DNA of 64,000 nt from Alphaproteobacteria bacterium (lineage in GTDB: Bacteria > Pseudomonadota > Alphaproteobacteria > Micavibrionales > Micavibrionaceae), in the NCBI GenBank assembly GCA_002401695.1, contig NVTV01000002.1, positions 186,001 to 250,000 of the forward strand. The letters run 5' to 3'. The translations under genes were made by a program, and so were the position numbers. This document shows positions 9,517 through 18,367 of the stretch, piece after piece (position 1 is the first letter of the stretch; each line of letters begins with the position of its first letter). The notes under the pieces are model-generated. The model did no database searches and was not told the origin of the DNA. It saw only the letters and a list, made by a program, of their open reading frames with translations.

Positions 9517-9534
9517 CATCATCATCATCATCAT
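9517..9534 (+). repeat. (CAT)6 trinucleotide repeat
   Basis: Six perfect CAT units sit between the fliI stop and the GTG start of the CheD-like gene, about 15 bases before that start. Trinucleotide slippage here would change leader length, not a reading frame. Confidence 0.9.
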
Positions 9535-9548
9535 AGTGAAAAAATAAA

Positions 9549-10277
9549 GTGGAATATGGCGTGACAGGTTTGATTTTAAATGATTACGGCAATAATGCAG
9601 ACGATATAGATCGCCGTATGCAGGCGTTGATGGATCTTCCAAAAGCAACTTATATAGAAGATGCTCGGCAAACGTTTGATCCGCAAACTGTAGTTTCTGT
9701 TGATATGCATGAGGGCGGCGTAACTTTGCCCGACGCACAATTTCCTGCACTGGGGACGATGGCACTGGCGACATGTCTTGGTGTTATGGCGTATAACCCG
9801 CAGACAAAGGCTACGGGGCTGTGTCATGTTGTGTCTGAGGGTATTGAATCATATCCATCTGCGGCTAGTCAGGCAAGTTTAACTGCTATGTTGAATAAGG
9901 TAAAAAATGGCATGGATACACATGTCGAGGTGCGCTTGGTTGGTGCGCATATCGGCGGTGATCTGCAAAATGGCATGATTAACAATGTGGTGGATTTCTT
10001 ATCAAATTATGACGCGGTTATTTTAAGCGCAGATATAAAGGGCAAGCCGGGGCCAAGCGCGGTTGCGGTTGATGCCAATCGTTGGGGTGACGGCTTAATC
10101 CGTGGCAAGGTTGATGCCATTGATATCAGGAAAAATCCGGATGCTATGGTCGATCAGATAAAGCAGGCGCGCACCTGTGTTGATCTTGATAATATGGTGC
10201 ATCTGGCGGATAATGGCAAAGATCTCGTCTATGATGCAACAGCAATACGGTCTTATGATTTAGATGTAACCTTGTAG
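9549..10277 (+). CDS. CheD-like protein (putative glutamine deamidase fold)
   Basis: 242 aa from a GTG start; there is no clear Shine-Dalgarno and a second GTG lies at 9561. The middle of the protein resembles CheD, the chemoreceptor glutamine deamidase. The segment LGTMALATCLGVMAY, followed by a GLCHVV motif, matches the CheD pattern TLGLGSC...GGMAH. T70, C76 and H93 have the same spacing (6 and 17) as the catalytic Thr-Cys-His of CheD. A 50-residue N-terminal part and a longer C-terminus make it larger than classical CheD (about 160 aa). No receptor gene is nearby; the location right after fliI suggests a flagellar or chemotaxis role. The assignment rests on motif reading only. Confidence 0.6.
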   Translation: MEYGVTGLILNDYGNNADDIDRRMQALMDLPKATYIEDARQTFDPQTVVSVDMHEGGVTLPDAQFPALGTMALATCLGVMAYNPQTKATGLCHVVSEGIESYPSAASQASLTAMLNKVKNGMDTHVEVRLVGAHIGGDLQNGMINNVVDFLSNYDAVILSADIKGKPGPSAVAVDANRWGDGLIRGKVDAIDIRKNPDAMVDQIKQARTCVDLDNMVHLADNGKDLVYDATAIRSYDLDVTL

Positions 10278-10309
10278 CACGTCTTTATGTTTATGATGCA
10301 TCTGAACAA

Positions 10310-10729
10310 TCAGAGCGTAAGGCTGTCTTCCCCGACAGATACCGTCATTTTCCCGTTTTCAAGACGTGGCGCTGTCCATTCTTTCTGGTCTTTTAATGCA
10401 GAACCAAGATCGCCGTTGCTGGCGCTGGTTACGGAATATGACTGATTACTGCCCAAGGGAGCCGGTCTTATATTTTGCCCGAAGACATGCGTTAATGCGA
10501 CTTGCACCTGTTCAACAGTTTCACCTTGCGCGTTTTTTGCCTCTTGTCTGCTAAGGGGGACTTCGCTGGCAAGATAGAAATCTTCCGACGTTAGGTGACC
10601 ATCTGTTTGTGTGACTTTATAGAGGTTAATATCATCACCATGCTGGTCGGTGGCGGTTACTGTTTCTGGGTTTTGTCCGGAAATATTCTGCGTGGCAGTA
10701 TCGCCAGCCCATACATATTCAGTTCTCAT
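10310..10729 (-). CDS. Hypothetical protein, antisense between fliI and fliJ
   Basis: About 139 aa from the ATG at 10729, preceded by GGGAAAAG. The frame extends 14 codons further upstream without support. The protein is polar, rich in Q, N, T and S, with no signal peptide or membrane segment; I do not recognise a family. It is encoded against the fliI-fliJ direction, 32 bases after the CheD-like gene, and its start faces fliJ 102 bases away. The reading frame is long and compositionally protein-like, so it is probably real. Confidence 0.55.
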   Translation of the reverse strand: MRTEYVWAGDTATQNISGQNPETVTATDQHGDDINLYKVTQTDGHLTSEDFYLASEVPLSRQEAKNAQGETVEQVQVALTHVFGQNIRPAPLGSNQSYSVTSASNGDLGSALKDQKEWTAPRLENGKMTVSVGEDSLTL

Positions 10730-10831
10730 TATATTCTTTTCCCGATTATTTTTGCAGAACATATATATCAATGTAATTTATGTCAATTAAAATGCGGTTA
10801 AATATAATGGCAAAAAGAGGTATAGTTATTT

Positions 10832-11257
10832 ATGGCGAAACTTGACCCCCTTATCCGCGTACGTAAACACGCTATAGAGCAAAAACAGAAATTTTTGGCA
10901 ACGCTGTATGAAAAAGCGGAAGAGCTGAAGAACAAGCGCGATACGCTGGAAACACAACTGGCTATCGAAACTGAAAAGGCAAAAGATTTAGGCGCAGGAA
11001 TGATGGGTTATTTCGGGGCGTACGCTGATTCCGTGCATAGACAAGTCGAAGAGATAGACGAGGTGCGCGAACATATGGAAGGGCGCATTACAATGGCGCA
11101 AGATGATATGCGCGATGCCTTTGCGGAGCTGAAAAAGGTAGAAATCATTGATGATCGCCGCAAAGCAGAGGCTCTGACCGAGCTGGATAAGAAAGAATCC
11201 GACGAACTGAACGAAACCGCAATCAACATGTTTAGGCGTAAGAATGAGGAGGATTGA
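10832..11257 (+). CDS. fliJ: Flagellar export protein FliJ
   Basis: 141 aa, almost entirely helical and charged, with the coiled-coil pattern of FliJ: the N-terminus LDPLIRVRKHAIEQKQKFLA and C-terminus RRKAEALTELDKKESDELNE, ending close to NMFRRKNEED. FliJ is the central stalk and chaperone-escort partner of the FliI ATPase. It is split from fliI by two other genes. Its stop (TGA at 11255-11257) overlaps the ATG of the GIY-YIG gene, so the two are coupled. Confidence 0.85.
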   Translation: MAKLDPLIRVRKHAIEQKQKFLATLYEKAEELKNKRDTLETQLAIETEKAKDLGAGMMGYFGAYADSVHRQVEEIDEVREHMEGRITMAQDDMRDAFAELKKVEIIDDRRKAEALTELDKKESDELNETAINMFRRKNEED

Positions 11258-12075
11258 TGATTAAATTATTTGATTTGTTACAAATGCAAGAGCCGCGGTT
11301 AAAGCCAAGTCTTGTAAAGGTGCATTTAGCTGTTTGGAATGGAGAAGATGATCCATTTTCTGTATATTTATCTGGAAAATTTGATGAATGGCAAAAAGAG
11401 CAAACGCAGAAAAATTTTGAAAGAGAGTATATAGTTTCTCTAATTCAGCTTGAAGGCTCTAATCGATGGATGTTTGCGGGAGCTTATAAATCATATGGGT
11501 GTAAGCCTATTCAGGGCAGCAATAACTACTTATACGAAATTGAGGTTATGCAATCTTTAGAAGATTTATCAGGTCGACTATCTGTTTCATTTAAGAGAAG
11601 TGGGCGCGCGTCTTACCTTGTTGCAGAAAACTGGATTGATTCAATGTTGGTTGAAGGGTTACTTCCAGAGAAGGTTGTTGTTAATAATTTTCGAGGATAT
11701 AAGCAGTCTCTTATATCAAAAAATACGTTAGATATTATCGTGAAGCAGAAAATTGAATCGTGGTATTCTGCTCTATCTAATGTTTCTGGTATCTACTTAA
11801 TTACGGATGCAAAGACAGGGGATTTGTACGTTGGGAGTGCTACAGGTGGTGAAGGAATCTGGCAGAGGTGGTGTGATTATTCAAAAAATGGTCATGGCGA
11901 CAATAAAGAATTAAGAGCTTTATTAAAGAAAAATGGAAAAAATTATTCTGTTAACTTCCAGTATTCTATTCTGGAGATAGGGGACACTCATGCAAGTGCG
12001 CATGATATACGAGAAAGAGAATCGTATTGGAAGAAGGTTCTTTGTAGTAAAGATCATGGAAATAATGACAATTAG
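11257..12075 (+). CDS. GIY-YIG nuclease family protein
   Basis: 272 aa. The C-terminal domain (from about residue 175) has the GIY-YIG signature GIYLITDAKTGDLYVGSA, an arginine in the IWQRW segment and a downstream glutamate in RERESYWKKVL, so the catalytic set looks complete. The first 170 residues are an unrecognised domain that may bind DNA or determine specificity. Codon usage is markedly more AT-rich (TTA, TTT, AAA) than the flagellar neighbours, suggesting acquisition. It begins one base into the fliJ stop codon with a strong GAGGAGG before it, so it is translated from the flagellar message. It ends 7 bases from the convergent FliK-like gene. Confidence 0.8.
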   Translation: MIKLFDLLQMQEPRLKPSLVKVHLAVWNGEDDPFSVYLSGKFDEWQKEQTQKNFEREYIVSLIQLEGSNRWMFAGAYKSYGCKPIQGSNNYLYEIEVMQSLEDLSGRLSVSFKRSGRASYLVAENWIDSMLVEGLLPEKVVVNNFRGYKQSLISKNTLDIIVKQKIESWYSALSNVSGIYLITDAKTGDLYVGSATGGEGIWQRWCDYSKNGHGDNKELRALLKKNGKNYSVNFQYSILEIGDTHASAHDIRERESYWKKVLCSKDHGNNDN

Positions 12076-12082
12076 ATACTAA

Positions 12083-13971
12083 TCAAACATCCTCAATAAA
12101 CGCCGCCTCCACGTCAGGGGTGATGTTCACCCAGCCGTCGATTTGCCCTTGGAAGGATAGTTCTCCCGTGAAATTGGTATCTTCCAGCGCATTTTTATAG
12201 GCAACGCGCATCTCTTGCTTCATCGCTTGGCTAAACCCTTGTTCGGTACGCAGGATTAAATCCAGCCGTCCAATGCCTTCGGGATTGCCGATAAACAGGC
12301 CGTCCAATTGTACCTTACCCATTTGGCTGAGGTTCACATCCATAATAAAGCGCGTTTTTGTACCTGTGTTATTTTCTTCGTTATCAGAGCCGCCCTCATT
12401 TTCCCTGCGGTAATGCAGCACCAGTTTATGAATGTCATTTTGCCATGCCATCGGCAGGGATAGGGTGCGCCATTCTTGCGGCGCGGGTTCGCTGCTGAGG
12501 CGGGAAAGGCTGGACATTTCCCTGCCCAAACGGCTGAGTAAATCACCTTTCCCCGCGCGTTTCAGCGTTTCAATCGTTTTTTCCCCTAGCCAGCTTTGTA
12601 AATCGCCGGAGCGTAATGCCGCAATAAAAAACAAGGCCGTGGTATTGAGTTGCGCTGGTGCGCCGGCGTTGGGAATTATGTTTGTGAAGGCTTGTGCGAC
12701 TTGCGGATTGGCTAGGGTGAGGGCGGTTTGAATATCCTGCATGATTTGCCAAATCTCGGGCGTAAAGAATGATGCGGAATTAAGTGAGGGCAGCGGCGCG
12801 GTGAGAGGCGTACTCAGCGTATTTTGCGCAGCAGGGGGCAGCGTTGTGGTTTGGATAATATTCAGCGAAAATTGCGTTCCCACGGGAATGTCAGAAACGG
12901 GCGTTTGCAGCGTATAATGTTGGTCAGAACGGCTCTCCGGCGTGGTGATGCGGATAATCGGCAGGTGCTTGTTCTCTGTAAAACCGACAAGGACGGCATG
13001 TGTTTCACCCGCTTTTTCGTTTTGCGGGGGGGGGCTTCATCTGTGGTGAAATGTGTTTTTCTGTGGTGTTCAGGGGCAGGGCGTGTGGGCGCGTGAAGTT
13101 CTGCCAACGGCGGGGTCAGCACCGTGATTTTTACTTCCGATAATGTTGGTGGAGTAAGCGTTTTAGGTGATGTTTTTCTGATTTCTATCGGGGATTCTGT
13201 CGGAGCTGAAATCGTTTTTGAGGCAATGAAATAGAGCGGTATATCTGTGGTCGGCTGTTGTAATAATACTGATGAAGGGGGGGCATCTGTTGTTTGCAGT
13301 GTGGGCAGAAATGGCGATAGGATTTCTGTTGCGCTGTCCAATATTATAGGCGGCGATAGAGCGGGTAATTCAGGTCGGGAAATCTCGGGCAATAAAATCT
13401 GGAGCGGTAATTCTGCACTCTGGGTGTTTTGAATTAATAGTGGAAAATTCGATATTAAATCCACATTAGTAGTGATTTTTACACTATTAATATCCGTAAG
13501 CGTGGGGAGCTGCTGCGCGGGGAAAATTTCGACTTTTATCGGTGCGCCGTTAATCAATTCTTGCGCAGATAAATTCGGGGGCACGTTTATATCGGCAGTG
13601 ATTTGTGTGTAATGCGCCGCAGGAATTTGCCGTGTTTGGATGGTTGTTTGTGATACTTGTTTTGGCGCGGGGCGAATATTTGCAGTTTGCGGTGGGTTGC
13701 CTTTATCAATCTTAATTTCGACAATATCGCCTTTTTCTATCGCTACGCGCTGTTCTGCCTTAACCGTGATATCGCCTTTATCAGTGCGGATATGAATGGT
13801 GCCGTCATTACCTTTTTGCGTGACCTCTCCGCGCAGTTTTTGCGGGCGGTCATTGCGCTCTAAAGATTTTGGGACTTTGACAATTTTTAAATTGGGCGTG
13901 GCAGAGCTGTCCGCATTATTCGCATTTACACGTTGATTTAGAACTGAACCTATAGATGTTGCATCACTCAT
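12083..13971 (-). pseudogene. FliK-like protein, frameshifted in a C9 tract
   Basis: Two overlapping frames together make one protein. The upstream part runs from the ATG at 13971 (M-S-D-A-T-S) and is a Pro/Thr/Ile-rich linker-like sequence up to about residue 312. The downstream part (to 12083) ends in a domain resembling the hook-length-control C-terminus (VNLSQMGKVQLDGLF and later FTGELSFQGQ). On the coding strand the frames meet at nine C residues (13026-13034). Ten C residues would join them without a stop, giving about 630 aa, whereas as read the first frame enters a nonsense tail ending at 12862. It is therefore broken, phase-variable or a sequencing error. It follows flhG in the flhA operon. 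A separate intact fliK lies at 32.6-34.3 kb. Confidence 0.7.
13026..13034 (-). repeat. C9 homopolymer (G9 on the plus strand) inside the FliK-like gene
   Basis: Nine consecutive G on the plus strand, C on the coding strand. One added base would restore a single open frame through the FliK-like gene; one base fewer would give a stop within a few codons. Such tracts are prone to slippage and to sequencing error. Confidence 0.9.
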
Positions 13972-14016
13972 ATTTAAAGTGTAGCGCAAAAAGGCAATAG
14001 AAGTGTAGGGGAATTA

Positions 14017-14865
14017 TTACGCTTGCGCGGCGCGGCGCTGTGCATTTTGGATATTTCTCCAGACGAGCTTTGCAATTTTTTCAACATCTACCGCTGCATC
14101 CGCATTGGGAGAGCGAATAAGGATAGGCGTTTGAGAACGGATTGTGTCTTTGACTTTGCTGTCTACACGGATCAAACCGGCAAGGGGCGGGGAAATACGC
14201 AAGAAATTTTCGCATGCTTTTAGTAATGTTTTGTAGGTTTTTTCACCCTCGGTTACGCTGGAGGCCATATTCACCACGATATTAATGTTTTTTGACATGC
14301 CCGCCGCACTACCAAGTTTAATAAAGGCATAGGCATCCGTCAGGGATGTTGGTTCATCCGTTGTGATCAGTAAAGTGCTGCTCGCCGTGGCGGAAAGCAT
14401 GCGTACGGTACGATCAATACCCGCGCCCAGATCGGCAATGACAACATCATATTCAGGGGCCACATCCAGCAATTGATCCCGCAACAAAGCAAGGCGTTGG
14501 CTGGGCAGGGCAGATAGTGAAGCCTGACCGGATCGTCCCGCGACAATATCAAAATTACCTTCTTCATAAGTTTGGATAACTTTATCCAGACCTAAACGTC
14601 CGCGAATAACGTCATTCAGGTCGCGTTTTGGCATCAGGCCAAGTTGCACATCAACATTCGCCAGCCCCAAATCACCATCAAACAATAGAACACGTTTGCC
14701 CATATTGCTGAGCGCATTCGCAAGCGTGATTGAAAACCACGTTTTACCCACGCCGCCTTTACCACTGCCCACTGCAATGATATTCGTACCGCGTTGAAAT
14801 GACGGACGCCCCATGCGTGGCTCTGCTTTGGTAGGGTTGATTTTGTCAGCGGACGTGTCTGTCAT
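14017..14865 (-). CDS. flhG: Flagellar number regulator FlhG (FleN), MinD/ParA-like ATPase
   Basis: 282 aa. The deviant Walker A motif GSGKGGVGKTW near residue 33 and the RVLLFDGDLGLANVDVQLG segment identify the FlhG/FleN branch. It controls number and placement of flagella, acting on FlhF and, in some species, on the master regulator. A short polar N-terminus (about 28 residues) precedes the ATPase, where FlhG homologues carry the FlhF-activating helix. Its ATG overlaps the flhF stop by four bases. Confidence 0.93.
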   Translation of the reverse strand: MTDTSADKINPTKAEPRMGRPSFQRGTNIIAVGSGKGGVGKTWFSITLANALSNMGKRVLLFDGDLGLANVDVQLGLMPKRDLNDVIRGRLGLDKVIQTYEEGNFDIVAGRSGQASLSALPSQRLALLRDQLLDVAPEYDVVIADLGAGIDRTVRMLSATASSTLLITTDEPTSLTDAYAFIKLGSAAGMSKNINIVVNMASSVTEGEKTYKTLLKACENFLRISPPLAGLIRVDSKVKDTIRSQTPILIRSPNADAAVDVEKIAKLVWRNIQNAQRRAAQA

Positions 14866-15908
14866 TGTGTGGTTCCTGTTTTTCGAACACCGGTTCTGGA
14901 CGCTCTAGGTGGCAGTATAACATTTTTTTCAGATTGATATAGTCGTGGCACCAATAAATTTGCAAGAGATTTTGGTGTGAGTGGAGAGAGGCCTTGCGCG
15001 ACTTTCGGGGTTGTGCTGACATCGGAAAAACTTAATCCACCTTGATGTGCGGCGGCCAGAAGACTGCCAAGTCTGCGGGCAATATCAACGCGGGTCGGCA
15101 GGATTTCCGTTGCGCCGATTGCGGCAAAGACGCGCGCCATTTCACCGGCTTCATCGGCGTCAATACCCGCAGGTAAGACGAGGACAGGGCGTGCATCTAT
15201 AGCGCCAAGCAATTTGGCAAGTATTTTGACATCATTTGTATCAAAGGGGTTTAGGCCCGATGTATCGATAATCACCTGATCGTGATGGTGCTTTAGGTCT
15301 TCGGTGATGCTGCGTAAATCTTGGGGGCTTTTGGCTTTTTGAAGATCTATTTTAAGTAAATCAGTAAAGGCTTGCAACTGTTCAACGCCGCCTGCGCGCA
15401 CTGTATCTGTTGAGATAACGCCGATGTTCAGGCCATTCATCGCCCCACGTGCCGCCATTTTTGCAACGGCCAGTGTTTTACCTGATCCCGGTGGCCCGAT
15501 CATCATAATTGGCTTTTCATGTGTTTTAACAGGAAGTGGGCGGAAGGAATAGAGTTGCCCCAATGTTGAGGACAGCGCGGTGCCAAGATCATCAAAGCCC
15601 ATAACGGTTGCGCAGGAAATAATATGATCCATTACGTTTTCAGGCACACAATGGCGCAACATAATTTCGGTTAACTCTTCGGCAACGGCGTCCGTGTCTT
15701 GTTCTTCGTCATATTGAAGCCAGCTCTGCACGCCGGCCATGCCTTCATCACCAATTTCAAATGACGGCTCAACGGCGGCAGTGACGCGCACACCACCGCG
15801 GGCGCGTTCTTCACCCGTCGCAACGATAATGGCCTCATCACCTAAGGTCTCTCGTATCATTTGCATTGCCTCTGTCATAGTCTTGGCATAGAAAGTTTTT
15901 AGCCGCAT
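14862..15908 (-). CDS. flhF: Flagellar biosynthesis SRP-type GTPase FlhF
   Basis: 348 aa. The N-terminus MRLKTFYAKTMTEAMQMIRE is typical of FlhF, followed by a short acidic linker. The SRP-GTPase NG domain comes next: G1 GPPGSGKT, DTVRAGGVEQLQ and the G3-like DTSGLNPFD. The G4 region reads PTRVD instead of TKxD, so guanine recognition may be relaxed. It marks the pole or site of flagellar assembly. It lies between flhA and flhG, the classical order. Confidence 0.93.
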   Translation of the reverse strand: MRLKTFYAKTMTEAMQMIRETLGDEAIIVATGEERARGGVRVTAAVEPSFEIGDEGMAGVQSWLQYDEEQDTDAVAEELTEIMLRHCVPENVMDHIISCATVMGFDDLGTALSSTLGQLYSFRPLPVKTHEKPIMMIGPPGSGKTLAVAKMAARGAMNGLNIGVISTDTVRAGGVEQLQAFTDLLKIDLQKAKSPQDLRSITEDLKHHHDQVIIDTSGLNPFDTNDVKILAKLLGAIDARPVLVLPAGIDADEAGEMARVFAAIGATEILPTRVDIARRLGSLLAAAHQGGLSFSDVSTTPKVAQGLSPLTPKSLANLLVPRLYQSEKNVILPPRASRTGVRKTGTTQ

Positions 15909-16042
15909 GGAAAAATATACTCGAATCAGTGGTAATTATAAGACTTATTATTAACATATACCAGAGTTAAACCGCAAATATATACGTATTATTTGCCCAG
16001 ATGATATGTCCTTTATCTGAATTGTATGTCGTTACGGTATCT

Positions 16043-18178
16043 TTAAATTTGCCCAACAGTTTTTATTTTTGCCTTCGCATGTATTTCATTTTGCGACATG
16101 ACAATTGTTTGGGGGCGGAAACGCTCGATCACGGATCTGACATAGGGGCGGATCATGGGGGAGGTCAACATCACCGGCGTTATGCCTTGTGGTGAGAAGG
16201 CATCATATTGATCGCGCACGGCAGAGATGAAATCTTGTAATTTTGTCGGTGGCATGGCCAGTTGTTTTTCTTCGCCCTCACCTATGAGGGCTTCCATAAA
16301 GGCCTGATCCCAATCAGGGGAGAGCGTGAGGAGGATCAACACACCAGAAGCATCAGAATTGGCATTGCAAAGCTGGCGTGCCAAACGTGTGCGAACATGT
16401 TCGGTGATTTTGGAAATGTTTTTTGTATAGGTTGCTGCTTCGGCGATGCCCTCTAATATTGTTGGTAGGTCGCGGATGGAGACGCGCTCGGACAAAAGAG
16501 ATTGTAAAATACGTTGCAAACTGCCGACAGTGACCTGACCGGGGATAATATCGGCGACAAGTTTTTGGTAATCCTTGGGCAATTCATCCAGCAGCTTTTG
16601 CGTTTCGGCATAGTTCAGCAGATCAGGCATATTATCTTTGATCACTTCGGTGATATGCGTGGTGATAACGGTGGGCGCATCCACAACGGTGTAGCCCTTG
16701 AAATGTGCTTCTTCCCTATATTGATCGTTAATCCACATGGCGGGCAGGCCAAAGGTCGGCTCAACCGTGTTCTCACCGGGCATGGTGATGCTTTCGCCGC
16801 CCGGATCCATACAAAGCAGCATATTCGGACGGACATCACCGCGGCCTGCTTCGATTTCCTTGATGCTGATAATGTAATCATTGGCGGCGAGTTGTAAATT
16901 ATCCTGAATACGTACAGCAGGCAAAACATAGCCCATATCTTCCGCCAGTTGACGGCGCAGCCCTTTTATCTGATCTGTCAGCTTATTGCCGCCATCGCCC
17001 TGAACAAGAGGCAGCAAGCCATAGCCAAGCTCAAGGCGGATAATATCCATCGCCAGAGCTTTAGAGATCGGCTCATCCGCAGGGGCAGGTGCGCCTGATG
17101 CGGTGATGGCGTTGGGGTCTTCTGCTGTTTTTGCCTCTTCTTCGGCTAAATTACGTTGATAGGACAACATCGCCATACCGCCCATAATGACAGAGAGGGT
17201 AAAGAACGGAAAGAAAGGCATCGCAGGGACAAGGGCAAGAACAAGCATAAGGGCAGAACTCATCCCCAGAGCCATAGGGTATCGCCCAAGTTGCTTTAAT
17301 AAGACCTGATCGGCGGAGCCTTCAACACCGGCTTTAGAAACCAGAAGACCTGCGGAAATAGAAATGATAAGGGCAGGGATCTGGCTGACCAGTCCATCAC
17401 CAATGGTCAGTATGGTGTAGTTTGATGTGGCTTCGGCCAGTGTCATGCCCTCCATCACGGTGCCGATTACAATGCCGCCGATGATGTTCACGAAAACAAT
17501 GATTAAGCCGGCAACAGCATCACCGCGCACGAATTTTGCTGCACCATCCATGGAACCGAAAAATGCACTTTCTTGTTCCAGTGTTTTACGTTTTTCCTTG
17601 GCTTCTTCCTCTGTAATCATGCCGGCGGACAGGTCGCTGTCGATGGCCATCTGTTTGCCAGGCATTGCGTCCAAGGTAAAGCGTGCAGCAACCTCGGCAA
17701 TACGCCCTGAACCCTTTGTAATAACGATGAAGTTTACAATAACCAGAATGGCAAAAACGATGGCACCAATCACGTAATTACCGCCGATGATGAAGGTGCC
17801 GAAGGCCTCAATCACCGAACCTGCTGCGCTGCTGCCTGTGTGCCCATTTTCTAAAATAAGGCGCGTTGAGGCAATGTTTAACCCTAATCGCATTGAGGTC
17901 GTAATCAGCAATACGGTTGGAAATGTCGAGAATTCCAGTGGTGATTGAATGAACAAAACTGTCATCAGAATCAAAATTGAAAAGGTAACGGAGACCGCCA
18001 AACCGCCATCCAGCATAAATGTCGGCATCGGTATCAGCATGAACAGGATGATAAGAACAATGCCAAGTGCAAATAAAACATCTGTTCGCAAGAAACCTGC
18101 CGCGCCAAACGTTGCATCAGAATTCGCACCTGTTGCTGCGGGGGACGCGGTTTGTGTCGATGGTAAATTATCAGCCAT
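16043..18178 (-). CDS. flhA: Flagellar export gate protein FlhA
   Basis: 711 aa. The N-terminal half has about eight transmembrane segments and the FHIPEP family region (FPTVLLITTSMRLGLNIAST, followed by a DAMPGKQMAIDSDLSAG motif). The C-terminal cytosolic domain binds export chaperones. FlhA forms the nonameric ring of the flagellar type III export gate. It starts the minus-strand set flhA-flhF-flhG-FliK-like and has a sigma-54-like site 34 bases upstream of the ATG. No good Shine-Dalgarno is visible. Confidence 0.97.
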   Translation of the reverse strand: MADNLPSTQTASPAATGANSDATFGAAGFLRTDVLFALGIVLIILFMLIPMPTFMLDGGLAVSVTFSILILMTVLFIQSPLEFSTFPTVLLITTSMRLGLNIASTRLILENGHTGSSAAGSVIEAFGTFIIGGNYVIGAIVFAILVIVNFIVITKGSGRIAEVAARFTLDAMPGKQMAIDSDLSAGMITEEEAKEKRKTLEQESAFFGSMDGAAKFVRGDAVAGLIIVFVNIIGGIVIGTVMEGMTLAEATSNYTILTIGDGLVSQIPALIISISAGLLVSKAGVEGSADQVLLKQLGRYPMALGMSSALMLVLALVPAMPFFPFFTLSVIMGGMAMLSYQRNLAEEEAKTAEDPNAITASGAPAPADEPISKALAMDIIRLELGYGLLPLVQGDGGNKLTDQIKGLRRQLAEDMGYVLPAVRIQDNLQLAANDYIISIKEIEAGRGDVRPNMLLCMDPGGESITMPGENTVEPTFGLPAMWINDQYREEAHFKGYTVVDAPTVITTHITEVIKDNMPDLLNYAETQKLLDELPKDYQKLVADIIPGQVTVGSLQRILQSLLSERVSIRDLPTILEGIAEAATYTKNISKITEHVRTRLARQLCNANSDASGVLILLTLSPDWDQAFMEALIGEGEEKQLAMPPTKLQDFISAVRDQYDAFSPQGITPVMLTSPMIRPYVRSVIERFRPQTIVMSQNEIHAKAKIKTVGQI

Positions 18179-18211
18179 AAGGTTCTATATGAAATTTCGC
18201 AAAAGAGGGTC

Positions 18212-18228
18212 AGCAATAAACGCCCCAT
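18212..18228 (-). promoter_or_regulatory. Candidate sigma-54 promoter of flhA
   Basis: Minus strand TGGGGC-N5-TTGCT, with GG and GC separated by exactly ten bases. The -12 half is perfect; the -24 half matches TGGCAC at four of six positions. The predicted start lies about 23 bases before the flhA ATG. Confidence 0.55.
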
Positions 18229-18316
18229 ACGAATGATGAGGGCACGGCTTATGATACATCCACCTTGCTTAACATGCAAATGATTAGAATGCAGGACGAT
18301 AAATACATGCGCACAT

Positions 18317-18346
18317 AAAAAAGGCCGGAAATATCCGACCTTTTTT
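18317..18346 (-). terminator. Rho-independent terminator after the acidic hypothetical
   Basis: Minus strand AAGGTCGGA / TCCGGCCTT stem with a short loop and a T6 tail, about 20 bases after the stop of the gene at 18368-19042. It separates that gene from flhA. Confidence 0.85.
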
Positions 18347-18367
18347 GAATTATATAATGGTTTATTT

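Noticed and set aside
9493..9774. Minus-strand frame through the CAT repeat with a run of methionines
   Set aside because: It is the reverse of the CheD-like gene and repeat, with no Shine-Dalgarno or family likeness.
15936..15975. Two TTAA motifs between flhF and flhA, considered as a CtrA box
   Set aside because: They are separated by 12 bases, not 7, and lie inside the flhA-flhF transcript.
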